From assembly GCF_001955715.1 (NCBI RefSeq), contig NZ_CP019239.1, positions 3,534,001 to 3,598,000 of the forward strand: a DNA stretch of 64,000 nt. Reading direction: 5' to 3'. The notes under the pieces are model-generated. The model had not been told where the DNA came from. It saw nothing but the letters and a program-made list of their open reading frames with translations, and did not search any database. Positions within the stretch are counted from its first letter, which is position 1. Each line of letters starts with the position of its first letter. Positions 1 to 9,837 of this stretch are shown here, one piece after another. The translations under genes were made by a program, and so were the position numbers. Origin of the DNA: Rhodoferax saidenbachensis (GTDB lineage Bacteria > Pseudomonadota > Gammaproteobacteria > Burkholderiales > Burkholderiaceae_C).

Positions 1-616
1 CGGCTTCAAGCGAGTAATTCATTTGCTTCAGTACATGTATCACACCCAAAGGTGAATCGCTAATAGCCAAGTCGCACCGGCCGTTTATCAACATTTTGTA
101 GATAGACGAACCTTTGGCTGCAGATGGGTTGAGGTTGGAAAACCCGGCCGCCACGAGACGGTCAAATACCAATCCAGCTTGTCGAGTGCAAATTGAGTGG
201 ACTTTCTTCGCATCCTCGAGCGTCGAAATTACCAGAGGATCGCCTTTCTTTTTATAGAAATATATCGAGCTATCAACCAGCGGGCCAACCCATTTGTACT
301 TTTCCTCACGTTCAGCGGTTCTCAGCATCGTGATCATCATGGTTCTTGGGTTGCCTTCCAGCATTAACTTCGCGCGCATGCTCGGAAAAATTTGAATTTC
401 GATGTCGGCCTTTAGATCTTTGGCGATCGCCCTGGCAATGTCTACCGAAAATCCCTTCAGAGAACCATTTTCACTATAGTTATACGGAGCCCACTCCTCC
501 GTGACGATGTTCAACTTCTCATCATCCGCCCAAGAGGATTCAACCAAGACGGACAAGAAGACGAATGCGATTACGCACCAAATCCGTCTTACTCTCCAAT
601 GAAAATTCACCGCCAT
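1..616 (-). CDS. Periplasmic solute-binding protein, family 3 (partial, C-terminus outside window)
   Basis: About 205 codons are visible, read on the minus strand from ATG at 616 and running off the window edge. Residues 13-30 form a hydrophobic signal peptide (IWCVIAFVFLSVLVESSWA). The mature part begins LNIVTEEWAPYNY followed by GFSVDIARAIAKDL, the usual opening of extracellular family 3 solute-binding proteins (PF00497 type), which bind amino acids or similar polar molecules in the periplasm. A later stretch, EREEKYKWVGPL, is also typical of this family. No transporter membrane subunit is visible beside it, so it may be a stand-alone binding protein. Ligand unknown. The gene is more AT-rich than its neighbours, which hints at recent acquisition. 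Confidence 0.8.
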   Translation of the reverse strand, partial: MAVNFHWRVRRIWCVIAFVFLSVLVESSWADDEKLNIVTEEWAPYNYSENGSLKGFSVDIARAIAKDLKADIEIQIFPSMRAKLMLEGNPRTMMITMLRTAEREEKYKWVGPLVDSSIYFYKKKGDPLVISTLEDAKKVHSICTRQAGLVFDRLVAAGFSNLNPSAAKGSSIYKMLINGRCDLAISDSPLGVIHVLKQMNYSLEA

Positions 617-954
617 AGTCGACCGCCCTTCTGCATACCCAAATCCATTTAGGCCAAGCGCCAATCAGTAATCCAACCAAGTTGGTATTGGACTGTACTC
701 CTGCAAACGCGGATGTATAGAGTCGACAGTGAATGGTGAGTTGTCGCAACTTATGGCTGTTGCCGCCACAAAGTGAACGTATGCGGAGAGTAGATCATCC
801 CGCCACAACGCTGACGAAATTTATCGACTGCAAACGCGGCCAACTTGACGTCTACGAATGCCCGTTGACTGGCACAAAGACTGACCTCCCGTAAACCGAC
901 GTTGACGTACGACTGCTTCCGCCGCAATTCTGACGGTCATCACTTGGCCTGCAT

Positions 955-972
955 ATCCCCCATACGGGTGAT
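955..972. promoter_or_regulatory. Operator-like palindrome, copy 1
   Basis: ATCCCCCATACGGGTGAT reads as an inverted repeat, ATCnCCCnnnnGGGnGAT. A near-identical 18-mer lies at 54792-54809, upstream of plsC, and the match extends to flanking bases (ATATCCCCC before, TGATTCTT after). This suggests a shared protein-binding site, but the regulator is unknown. Confidence 0.35.
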
Positions 973-1090
973 TCTTAAAGCATCTTCTTACACAGCAAGA
1001 TCGTCGATGGGTTGGCGGTGGATCGGGTGTCGCTTCGTCGGCACCGCCCACCCGCCGGCACGCAACACACTGCAAGCCGATCAACCCACT

Positions 1091-1143
1091 ATCAAAATAA
1101 TAGCTGCTCGCGCATATTCCAAAAGGGCTACAGGCCGATTTGA
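1091..1143 (+). repeat. Interspersed repeat A, copy 1
   Basis: Matches the window-wide pattern TAGCTGCTTGCGCA, then about 10-12 variable bases, then GGGCTAGAGGCC. Here it reads AATAGCTGCTCGCGCATATT and AAGGGCTACAGGCC. It lies directly beyond the terminator of the Bug-family gene. Confidence 0.7.
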
Positions 1144-1144
1144 C

Positions 1145-1170
1145 ATAAAAAAGCCACCCGAAGGTGGCTC
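1145..1170 (-). terminator. Intrinsic terminator of the Bug-family gene
   Basis: On the minus strand GCCACC-TTCG-GGTGGC forms a stem with a stable tetraloop followed by six T residues, 25 nt past the stop codon of the gene that starts at 2166. Confidence 0.85.
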
Positions 1171-1194
1171 TTGCATTCCGGTACCAACCGCCGA

Positions 1195-2166
1195 CTAATC
1201 CACGCGCGCGCCCGTGGCTTTCACCACAACTTCGTACTTGGCGCGCTCTGCCTTCATCAGGGCGTCAAACGCAGCCGGTGTGGTCGGTGTGGGCTCTGCC
1301 AGCAGATTGGCGAAGCGGGTTTTGGTTTCGGGTGACTGCAGCGCGGCCACAAAGGCGTGGTTCAACTCGGCAATACGCTCTTTGGGCGTACCGGCAGGTG
1401 CCACCAGTCCCCACCAGGTGTCGATAGAAAAGCCTTTGAGCGTTTCCGAGATGGCGGGGATGTCGGGCAACGCACTGCTGCGTTGTGCGGAGGTGACCGC
1501 TAGGGCCTTGAGTTTGCCGGAGCGGATGTTGGGCGCGGCCGTGGCCAGGTTGTCCAGGTTGTAGTCCACCTGCCCACTCAGCAAGGCCAGTTGCGCCGGG
1601 TTGCCACCGTTGTACGGGATGTGCAGCGCAAAGATGCCGGCTTCCTTCTTGAACATTTCGCCGGCCAGATGGCCTGCGCTGCCATTGCCGCCACTGCCGT
1701 AGTTGAGCTTGCTCGGGTTCGCCTTGGCGTACGCAATCAGATCGGCCAGCGTCTGGATATGCAGACGCTGCGCGGTCTCTGCATTCATGACCAGCACATT
1801 AGGCACACGCACCATTTGGGTAATGCCCGCAAAGTCGGTGGCGGCGTTGTAGGGCATCTTGGCAAACAGCCACGGATTCACCGCATGGGTCGCGGTGGCG
1901 GCAATGCCAATGGTGTAGCCATCGGGTGCGGCTTTGGCAACCGCATCGGCACCGATATTGCCGCCCGCACCGGCGCGGTTGTCCACCACCACCGTGCCCA
2001 GGCTGTCTTTGACCATCTCCGCCAAAACGCGCGCGGTGATATCCAGCGGGCCACCGGCCGGATAAGGAACGATCAGGCGAATCGGTTTGTTGGACGATTG
2101 CGCCCAGACACCCGACGCCGCCAACAACAGCGCAACGCCTGCGGAAAGAATTTTGGAAGCCAACAT
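1195..2166 (-). CDS. Bug-family tripartite tricarboxylate transporter substrate-binding protein
   Basis: 323 residues, normal for the family. The signal peptide (MLASKILSAGVALLLAASGVWAQ) is followed by KPIRLIVPYPAGGPLD, the hallmark opening of Bug/TctC periplasmic binding proteins. Later, VVVDNRAGAGGNIGADAVAKA and GYTIGI (about residues 75-105) line the ligand pocket in this family. These proteins bind carboxylates or other small organics in the periplasm; the ligand cannot be told from sequence. The start at 2166 is chosen because AGGAG lies 7 nt upstream and a signal peptide follows. The frame stays open for another 79 codons upstream, but that part overlaps purH in antisense-like composition and is not credible. 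It follows purH by 13 nt, so it may be read from the same transcript. No TctA/TctB genes are nearby, which is common for this expanded family. Confidence 0.9.
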   Translation of the reverse strand: MLASKILSAGVALLLAASGVWAQSSNKPIRLIVPYPAGGPLDITARVLAEMVKDSLGTVVVDNRAGAGGNIGADAVAKAAPDGYTIGIAATATHAVNPWLFAKMPYNAATDFAGITQMVRVPNVLVMNAETAQRLHIQTLADLIAYAKANPSKLNYGSGGNGSAGHLAGEMFKKEAGIFALHIPYNGGNPAQLALLSGQVDYNLDNLATAAPNIRSGKLKALAVTSAQRSSALPDIPAISETLKGFSIDTWWGLVAPAGTPKERIAELNHAFVAALQSPETKTRFANLLAEPTPTTPAAFDALMKAERAKYEVVVKATGARVD

Positions 2167-2179
2167 GGTTCTGCTCCTC

Positions 2180-3790
<1,611 letters not shown>

Positions 3791-3805
3791 GAAAGTTCAG
3801 TCCAA

Positions 3806-3835
3806 TGTAAAAAACGGGGGCACCAACAGGGCGCC
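3806..3835 (-). terminator. Possible weak terminator between fis and purH
   Basis: On the minus strand GGCGCC-CTGTT-GGTGCC (one G-T pair) is followed by CCCG and six T residues. It may separate fis from purH or only attenuate read-through. Confidence 0.4.
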
Positions 3836-3849
3836 GTGTGCGTGTCGGC

Positions 3850-4086
3850 TCAGCTGATCAGCTTGTGTTCGAGCAGCTTCTTGCGCAGGGTGTTGCGGTT
3901 CAGGCCCAGCCACTGGGCGGCTTTGGACTGGTTGTTTTCGGCGTGTTCCATCACCACTTCGAGCAGCGGTTTTTCAACGGCCCGCACAAACATCTCATGC
4001 ATGCCGTCGGGCTCGGTACCGCGCAGGTCCTTGAAGTAGCCCTCCAGGCTGGTGCGCACACATTCCTCGATGTGCTTCTTGCTCAT
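3850..4086 (-). CDS. fis: Fis family nucleoid-associated DNA-binding protein
   Basis: 78 residues, the usual size for betaproteobacterial Fis. The C-terminal half is a helix-turn-helix, QSKAAQWLGLNRNTLRKKL (about 53-71), nearly identical to E. coli Fis and to the DNA-binding end of NtrC-type regulators. Fis bends DNA and regulates rRNA promoters, recombination and growth-phase genes. Its ATG overlaps the stop codon of dusB (ATGA, 4083-4086), the classic dusB-fis operon, so the two are translationally coupled. Confidence 0.95.
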   Translation of the reverse strand: MSKKHIEECVRTSLEGYFKDLRGTEPDGMHEMFVRAVEKPLLEVVMEHAENNQSKAAQWLGLNRNTLRKKLLEHKLIS

Positions 4087-5135
4087 GTTGTCAGTTCCAT
4101 CATGTCCTGTCCCCTTGTATCGAACTCAGCAGGCCCAGCAGCGGGAATGCGGTCCATTTTTTCGTTCAAACCATCCATAAAACGTTCCACCGCAGCCACC
4201 TGGGCCACACTGTCTTCCAGCAAGTTCATCTGCAGGCGGAAGTCTTCCCCGCCGGGCAATTCACGTACATACCAGCCAATGTGTTTGCGTGCCGAACGCA
4301 CCCCAATGAACTCGTCGTACAGGCTGTAGTGGTCGTACAGATGCTCCACCAGCAGGCGTTTGACATCGCTCACCAGCGGTGGTGCAAGGTGCGTGCCAGT
4401 GGCCAGGAAGTGGGCGATCTCGCGGAAGATCCACGGCCTGCCCTGCGCCGCGCGGCCAATCATCACGGCATCGGCGCCGGTGGCGGCCAGCACATCACGC
4501 GCCTTTTCGGGCGTGGTGATGTCGCCATTGGCCACCACGGGCACACGCACGGCGGCTTTCACGGCGGCAATGGTGTCGTACTCGGCCTGGCCCTTGTAGC
4601 CCTGCTCGCGCGTGCGGCCGTGCACCGCAAACATCTGCACACCGGCATTCTCGAAAGCGCGTGCCAGCGTGACGGCATTCTTATGGGTCTGGCACCAGCC
4701 GGTGCGCATCTTGAGCGTGACCGGCACATGGCGCGGCGCGCAGGCCTGCACCACCGCCTCGACGATGGACAGCGCCAGCGCCTCGTCCTGCATCAGCGCA
4801 GAGCCAGCCCATTTGTTGCAGACCTTCTTGGCCGGGCAGCCCATGTTGATGTCGATGATCTGTGCACCGCGGTCGATGTTGTAGAGCGCGGCCTCGGCCA
4901 TCATGGCCGCCTCGGTGCCGGCAATCTGCACCGCAATGGGCCCGGGTTCACCGTCGTGGTTGGCGCGGCGCGAAGTCTTGAGCGTGTTCCACAAATCCTT
5001 GCGCGAGGTCACCATTTCGCTGACCGCATAGCCCGCACCCAGCTTTTTACAGAGCTGGCGAAACGGCCGGTCCGTCACCCCCGCCATGGGGGCGACCAGC
5101 AGTGAATTCGCCAAAGCGAAATGACCGATGTGCAT
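4083..5135 (-). CDS. dusB: tRNA-dihydrouridine synthase B
   Basis: 350 residues from ATG at 5135. DusB reduces uridine to dihydrouridine in the tRNA D-loop using FMN and NADPH. Visible family features are LLVAPMAGVTDRPFR near the N-terminus, the catalytic loop INMGCPAKKVCNKWAGSAL with its Cys, KMRTGW, and VVANGDITTPEKA plus GADAVMIGRAAQGRPWIF for FMN phosphate binding. The open frame extends 127 codons farther upstream, but the conserved core begins at residue 8 of the start chosen here. The C-terminus is somewhat longer than E. coli DusB. It is the first gene of the dusB-fis operon. Confidence 0.95.
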   Translation of the reverse strand: MHIGHFALANSLLVAPMAGVTDRPFRQLCKKLGAGYAVSEMVTSRKDLWNTLKTSRRANHDGEPGPIAVQIAGTEAAMMAEAALYNIDRGAQIIDINMGCPAKKVCNKWAGSALMQDEALALSIVEAVVQACAPRHVPVTLKMRTGWCQTHKNAVTLARAFENAGVQMFAVHGRTREQGYKGQAEYDTIAAVKAAVRVPVVANGDITTPEKARDVLAATGADAVMIGRAAQGRPWIFREIAHFLATGTHLAPPLVSDVKRLLVEHLYDHYSLYDEFIGVRSARKHIGWYVRELPGGEDFRLQMNLLEDSVAQVAAVERFMDGLNEKMDRIPAAGPAEFDTRGQDMMELTT

Positions 5136-5246
5136 GGAATTGCCGTAGAGCCAAGGGTGTGGAAAAAGGGGCGGGGTGCGCGCGAGGGGACCCATTCTAA
5201 CTGCCCAAAATTTCAGCAATTGAAATGCCGCGCCTACACTCGCCCC

Positions 5247-5720
5247 ATGCCTGCCTGGATGGACACCCTGCTCAATCTGCTCGCCCTGCCCCAATACAGC
5301 CTGGGCACGGTGTTTGTGGTGTCGTTCATTTCGGCCACGCTGCTGCCGCTGGGCTCGGAGCCTGTGGTGTTCGGGCTGGTGGAACTCAACCCCGAACTGT
5401 TCTGGCCCGTGGTGCTGGTCGCCACTGCGGGCAACACGCTGGGGGGCGCGGTGAGCTGGTGGATGGGCCTGGGCGCCCACCGGGCTGCGGACCATTACCG
5501 CCATTCCGCCACCCACAACCGGGCACTGGAGTGGTTACAGCGCCTGGGGCCCAAGGCCTGTTTATTGGCTTGGCTGCCGCTGGTGGGCGATCCATTGTGT
5601 GCAGTGGCCGGCTGGCTGCGCCTGCCCTTCTGGCCGTGTCTGGCCTACATGGCGATCGGAAAATTTGCGCGCTACGTGCTCATGACGGCAGCGTTGACGG
5701 GACTGCTGCGACTCTGGTGA
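5247..5720 (+). CDS. YqaA-like DedA/VTT-superfamily inner-membrane protein
   Basis: 157 residues with about four hydrophobic segments. The sequence has YSLGTVFVVSFISATLLPLGSEPVVFGL and AGNTLGGAVSWWMGLGA, a pattern of the small YqaA group within the SNARE-associated/DedA (VTT) superfamily, followed by LAWLPLVGDPLCAVAGWLRLP. Function is not established for this group; DedA relatives move lipids across the membrane. The ATG at 5247 is chosen because the hydrophobic core starts soon after and the upstream extension runs through the dusB promoter region. It is divergent from dusB. Confidence 0.8.
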   Translation: MPAWMDTLLNLLALPQYSLGTVFVVSFISATLLPLGSEPVVFGLVELNPELFWPVVLVATAGNTLGGAVSWWMGLGAHRAADHYRHSATHNRALEWLQRLGPKACLLAWLPLVGDPLCAVAGWLRLPFWPCLAYMAIGKFARYVLMTAALTGLLRLW

Positions 5721-5727
5721 GGCGCTT

Positions 5728-5774
5728 CATTTGCTATTGATTCAATAGCTGCTCACGCAATCTGGATGCGGGCC
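5728..5774 (+). repeat. Interspersed repeat A, copy 2 (abuts repeat B)
   Basis: GCTATTGATTCAATAGC is a perfect palindrome at the left end, followed by TGCTCACGCA and a degraded GGGCCAGG. Its right end runs directly into the 269-bp repeat B, so one element may have inserted at the edge of the other. Confidence 0.65.
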
Positions 5775-6043
5775 AGGTCCTATTCACACCAATTTCCCGA
5801 GTGCGAACGGGGTTAAAACAGCGCCAATCTAGGCGTGCGACGACGCCCAGACCGGGTGTCTGGGCTAGGAGTGCAACAACGGGTGGCGCTGTTTCAACCA
5901 CGTTCCCTTCGGGTTGCGGCCAAAAAGGCCATGCGCGGCGTTGCGAAGCCTTGCCGGGGGCCAACCCCGGCTGCGTTTCGCGCCTTGCGCATGGCCTTTT
6001 TGATCCGCAACGCATCTCGGGAAATTGGTGTGAATAGGCCCTA
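5775..6043 (-). repeat. Repeat B, copy 1: 269-bp three-way-junction element
   Basis: Terminal inverted repeats pair (TATTCACACCAATTTCCCGA near 5781 with its complement near 6018-6038). Inside are two long hairpins. One has AAACAGCGCCA/TGGCGCTGTTT and GCCCAGAC/GTCTGGGC arms (about 5807-5915). The other has AAAAAGGCCATGCGC/GCGCATGGCCTTTTT and GCCGGGG/CCCCGGC arms (about 5918-6015). A second copy lies at 51666-51934. The TAG stop of the transporter gene that begins at 6937 is the first three bases of this element. Confidence 0.85.
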
Positions 6044-6937
6044 ACGCACTAAAACAAGCACAGTTCCGAATACGGTCAAGCCCGCACCCAGCCAGGCACC
6101 TTGTGCCGGCGCGCGGCCCAGACGCCACCACAACAGCGGCAACACCAGCACCGGTGAGACGGAAGACAGGATGCCCACCATGCCCACATCCCCGTGCTGC
6201 AAGGCTAGCAAGATCAGGCTCATGCCCAGCCCCATGCCGATAAACCCACTCAGGGCCACCAGCGACAACACGCGGTGTGTCGGCGCCTGTTGCGCACGGG
6301 CCGGCGCAAAGCCCACCCACAGCAATACGAAGTGGGCCACGCTGGTCGCCGCCACGCGCAGCACGGTCGCGGCTACCGGGTCGACCCCTGTGACCATGAC
6401 GGGCTTGGCAATCAGCGAACCCAGCGCCTGACACAAAGCCGCCAGCAGGCCCAAAGCGACACCCAGCAGCCACGGGCCGCGCACAGTCTCCCAGGCGTGG
6501 GATTCATCCTTGTGGCTGCCCCAGGCCACTGCGGTCATCACACCACCGACCACCAACGCACCGCCCAGCATGGCTTGCGCGCCCATGCGTTCGTCGAGCA
6601 GTGCAAACCCCATGAGTGCACTGAACAGCGCATGGGTGGCGAACAACACGCCGGTGCGCCGTGGCCCCAGGCGATTCATGGCGGCAAACAGCGCCGTATC
6701 GCCTACAAAGATGCCGATCAGACCGCTGAATGCCAGCACCGCCGCCTGGGCCAGCGTCATGCTGTGCCAGCTGCCCGTGAACAGCACCACCGGCAGCAAC
6801 ATGCAAAACACCAGCAGCATGCGCCAGCGCGTGAACGCAATCGCGCCCAGATGGCGCGCCTGTGGCGCCGACAGCACGCTGGTCAGGGCCCAGCAGCTTG
6901 CGGCCCCCAGGGCCAGCCAGTCGTAGGACCAGGACAC
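6041..6937 (-). CDS. EamA/DMT-family inner-membrane transporter
   Basis: 298 residues made of two homologous halves of five predicted membrane helices each, the layout of the drug/metabolite transporter (EamA) family. The first half ends in FSALMGFALLDERMGAQAMLGGALVVGGV, and the second half repeats the pattern with VSPVLVLPLLWWRLGRAPAQGAWLGAGLTVFGTVLVLV. Members export amino acids, metabolites or drugs; the substrate is unknown here. The stop codon TAG is contributed by the end of repeat B. The gene lies downstream of ychF with a 19-nt gap on the same strand, so the two may be co-transcribed. Confidence 0.88.
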   Translation of the reverse strand: MSWSYDWLALGAASCWALTSVLSAPQARHLGAIAFTRWRMLLVFCMLLPVVLFTGSWHSMTLAQAAVLAFSGLIGIFVGDTALFAAMNRLGPRRTGVLFATHALFSALMGFALLDERMGAQAMLGGALVVGGVMTAVAWGSHKDESHAWETVRGPWLLGVALGLLAALCQALGSLIAKPVMVTGVDPVAATVLRVAATSVAHFVLLWVGFAPARAQQAPTHRVLSLVALSGFIGMGLGMSLILLALQHGDVGMVGILSSVSPVLVLPLLWWRLGRAPAQGAWLGAGLTVFGTVLVLVR

Positions 6938-6956
6938 AGATCGGAGGGATGGCGTT

Positions 6957-8048
6957 TTAAGAGCTGAACAGGAAGTTCATCACGTCGCCATCCTTGACGA
7001 CGTATTCCTTGCCTTCGGCGCGCATCTTGCCCGCGTCCTTGGCACCCTGCTCGCCCTTGAAGGCGATGAAGTCTTCAAACGCGATGGTCTGGGCGCGGAT
7101 GTAGCCCTTCTCGAAGTCGGTGTGGATCACGCCCGCGGCCTGCGGCCCGGTGTCGCCCACGTGGATGGTCCAGGCGCGCACTTCCTTCACACCGGCGGTG
7201 AAGTAGGTCTGCAGGCCCAAGAGCTTGAAGGCGGCGCGGATCAGGCGGTTCAGCCCGGGTTCGGTCTGGCCCAGTTCTTCCAGGAACATCTGGCGGTCTT
7301 CATCGCTCATCTCCGACATCTCGGCTTCCATCTTGGCGCAGATCGCCACGACAGGTGCCTTTTGCGCGTCGGCAAAGGCTGTCAGGCGGTCCAGCAGCGG
7401 ATTGTTCTCAAAGCCGTCTTCGGATACGTTGGCCACAAACATGGCGGGCTTGGCCGTGATCAGGAAAAACTGCTTCAAAAGCGGCAACTCTTCCTTGGTG
7501 AAGTCCAGCGTGCGCACGGGTTTGGCTTCGTTGAGTGCGGCCTGGCACTTCTCCAGAATCGCCACCAGCTTGGCGGATTCCTTGTCGCCCGAGCGGGCCA
7601 GCTTGGTCACGCGGTGCAGGGCTTTCTCCACCGCGGCCAGGTCGGCCAGGCACAGCTCGGTCTGGATCACTTCGATGTCAGCAATCGGGTCGACCTTGCC
7701 GGCCACGTGGATCACGTTGTCATCTTCAAAGCAGCGCACCACATTGATGGTGGCGTCGGTCTCGCGGATGTGCGAGAGGAACTTGTTGCCCAGACCTTCC
7801 CCCGTGCTGGCACCCGCCACCAGACCGGCGATGTCGACAAACTCGACGATGGCCGGCACGATGCGTTCGGGCGAGATGATCGCGGCAAGTTGCTGCAGCC
7901 GCGGATCGGGCAATTCCACGATGCCCACATTGGGCTCGATGGTGCAAAACGGGTAGTTCTCGGCGGCGATGCCGGCCTTGGTCAAGGCATTGAACAGGGT
8001 GGATTTCCCCACGTTGGGCAAGCCTACAATGCCACACTTCAAACTCAT
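6957..8048 (-). CDS. ychF: Redox-regulated ATPase YchF (OBG family)
   Basis: 363 residues, exactly the typical length. The start [22 protein letters not shown] gives the P-loop at residues 9-16. Other family marks are [31 protein letters not shown] (G3 region), and the C-terminal TGS-like domain with [16 protein letters not shown] and [15 protein letters not shown], ending MNFLFSS. YchF is an unusual OBG-family protein that prefers ATP, binds ribosomes and is linked to oxidative-stress control. The upstream open frame (250 more codons) is antisense to the neighbouring sensor gene and is rejected. It is divergent from the sensor gene starting at 8080, with only 31 nt between. Confidence 0.97.
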   Translation of the reverse strand: MSLKCGIVGLPNVGKSTLFNALTKAGIAAENYPFCTIEPNVGIVELPDPRLQQLAAIISPERIVPAIVEFVDIAGLVAGASTGEGLGNKFLSHIRETDATINVVRCFEDDNVIHVAGKVDPIADIEVIQTELCLADLAAVEKALHRVTKLARSGDKESAKLVAILEKCQAALNEAKPVRTLDFTKEELPLLKQFFLITAKPAMFVANVSEDGFENNPLLDRLTAFADAQKAPVVAICAKMEAEMSEMSDEDRQMFLEELGQTEPGLNRLIRAAFKLLGLQTYFTAGVKEVRAWTIHVGDTGPQAAGVIHTDFEKGYIRAQTIAFEDFIAFKGEQGAKDAGKMRAEGKEYVVKDGDVMNFLFSS

Positions 8049-8079
8049 AAAAAACCTCTGAAAACGGGGAGACAAGTGT

Positions 8080-9837
8080 ATGCCATACCTGTTGGTGCGC
8101 GTGCTGCTGGCCCTTTTGTGCCTGGGATCGTCCCCGGTCTGGGCATGGGCACCGGTGCCTGCAGACACCATCGTGCTCGGTGATGGCAACACCTCGTTCG
8201 AGGTCACCTCCGACCTGGCGACCTGGCTGGACGGCGGTTCCAACACCAGCATCGCCACCGCTTCGAGCATGCCCCAGAAGTTTGAATCCGGCCCCGCCCT
8301 GAAGCGCCACCGCCTTGGCAACAACGTCACCCTGTGGGTACGCCTGCGTCTGGCACGGGCCTCCGGCGACAACGCCGCCTGGACACTGAATATCCCGCAA
8401 CCCTTTATCGACGCGGTCACGCTGTACCAGCCCGATGGTAAGGGTGGCTGGACCGAACAATCGGCGGGCGACACCCTGGCGCAAACTGCCTGGAACAGGC
8501 GGGGTCTGTACCCGGACTTCGATCTGCACCTTCCCGCCGGACCGCCCCAGGAGGTGTACCTCAAGGTGCGCAACTTCAAACACCTGAGCATGCCCATCCG
8601 GCTGGCCACGCTGGCGGAGCGCCAAACCGAACGGCTGACGGAGTGGCTGGCACTGGGCCTGATGCTGGGGGCCTTGCTGACGCTGTCGGTGTTGTCGCTG
8701 ATTCGCCTGATCGAACACCGCAATCTGTCCGACGGATGGGCCGCGCTGTATGGCCTGCTGGTCATGGCCACGGTCGCCCAGGTCAATGGGGTGCTCAACG
8801 CCGTCGTCTGGGTGCATCTGCCGGAATGGGCCGACTACGCCAACAGCGTGATGCCGGTGGTGGCCGTGGGATGCAGCTTGCTGCTCATGCGCAACCTCTA
8901 TACCCTGTCCACCCACTACCACCGCTACGACCGGTTCCTGGACAGCACGGCTTGGGCGGCGATTGCCTCGGTGCTGAGTTATGCCGTGCTGGACCGCGTG
9001 ACCGCCGACTGGGTGGGCGCCATCGTGCTGCTGTTTGTGACCACCGTGGGGCTGGTCGTCACGCTGCTGAGCTGGCGCGGTGGCTCCAGCATCTGGCGCT
9101 GGCTGATGCTGGCCTATCTGCCCCAGTTCCTGGGTCTGCTGCGGCTGGTGGCCGAGGCCGCCGGTCTGGTGCCCACGCTGTGGGAAATGCGCTACCTGAC
9201 CTCACTGGGTGTGGCTCTGTCGGTGCCGTCCATGGTCTATGCCCTGAGCCTGATCACCCATGACCGCAAGGAGCTGGTGGTGCGCGCCAAACACCTGCCC
9301 ACCCAGGATGCGCTGACGGGCCTGCTGACCACCGAAGCGTTCCAGAAACAACTGGACGACGCCTACGAACGGGTGCTGGACAGCCACGAGCCCGTGGCCC
9401 TGGTGCGGGTGCATATCGTCAACCACGACCACATCCGCGCCACGTATGGCGGCACCACGGCCGAACACTGCCTGCTGCGCGCGGTGGTCAAGCTGCAGCG
9501 CATCCTGCGCGATGTCGACCCGGCCGGGCGCGTGGGGGCCAACAGTTTTGCCATCCTCATGGAAGGCGTCACCACACGCGAGGCCGTGACCGAACGCATC
9601 GTCAAGCTGATTGCCTCGGGGCTGATCCCGCTGCCCGGGCTGGAGCCCGAGGTGACCCTGCAGTTCCAGGCCGCCTGTGTGCTGCTACAGACCAACCCTG
9701 TGCCGCCCGAGAGCGCACTGGCCGAACTCGAAGCGGTGCTGTTGGGCATGTCACCACGCACGCGGCGCCCTATCCGCTTCCTGGAGCCCGTCCCCACCCT
9801 TGCTGCTGCGCTGGACACAGCCTCCGTGCCGGCATGA
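8080..9837 (+). CDS. 7TM-DISM sensor with degenerate GGDEF domain (first of tandem pair)
   Basis: 585 residues. A signal peptide (1-22) is followed by a periplasmic beta-rich domain of the 7TMR-DISM type (about 30-180), with [27 protein letters not shown] and [15 protein letters not shown]. About seven membrane helices follow (about 190-390), then a cytoplasmic GGDEF-fold domain starting [10 protein letters not shown] (about 410-560). The GGDEF signature is replaced by GANSF (486-490), so diguanylate cyclase activity is unlikely. The inhibitory-site motif RxxD is kept as RDVD (477-480), five residues before it, as in c-di-GMP-binding GGDEF domains. I infer a membrane receptor for c-di-GMP or an outside ligand. 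Its stop overlaps the next paralogue's ATG (ATGA). Confidence 0.85.
   Translation: MPYLLVRVLLALLCLGSSPVWAWAPVPADTIVLGDGNTSFEVTSDLATWLDGGSNTSIATASSMPQKFESGPALKRHRLGNNVTLWVRLRLARASGDNAAWTLNIPQPFIDAVTLYQPDGKGGWTEQSAGDTLAQTAWNRRGLYPDFDLHLPAGPPQEVYLKVRNFKHLSMPIRLATLAERQTERLTEWLALGLMLGALLTLSVLSLIRLIEHRNLSDGWAALYGLLVMATVAQVNGVLNAVVWVHLPEWADYANSVMPVVAVGCSLLLMRNLYTLSTHYHRYDRFLDSTAWAAIASVLSYAVLDRVTADWVGAIVLLFVTTVGLVVTLLSWRGGSSIWRWLMLAYLPQFLGLLRLVAEAAGLVPTLWEMRYLTSLGVALSVPSMVYALSLITHDRKELVVRAKHLPTQDALTGLLTTEAFQKQLDDAYERVLDSHEPVALVRVHIVNHDHIRATYGGTTAEHCLLRAVVKLQRILRDVDPAGRVGANSFAILMEGVTTREAVTERIVKLIASGLIPLPGLEPEVTLQFQAACVLLQTNPVPPESALAELEAVLLGMSPRTRRPIRFLEPVPTLAAALDTASVPA

Larger units (their letters stand above)
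617..1194. other. Gene-free stretch between binding-protein genes
   Basis: I see no convincing coding region in these ~580 bases; the short open frames lack family resemblance and a plausible ribosome site. It holds an 18-bp palindrome (955-972), a copy of interspersed repeat A (1091-1143) and a strong terminator (1145-1170). The 12-mer CTGCAAACGCGG occurs twice (about 704 and 829). The rest looks like degraded sequence. Confidence 0.5.

Noticed and set aside
1-616. Plus-strand or other-frame short genes in the first 750 bases
   Set aside because: The minus-strand binding-protein frame explains this stretch with a clear signal peptide and domain; the frame at 540-749 overlaps it out of frame and has no support.
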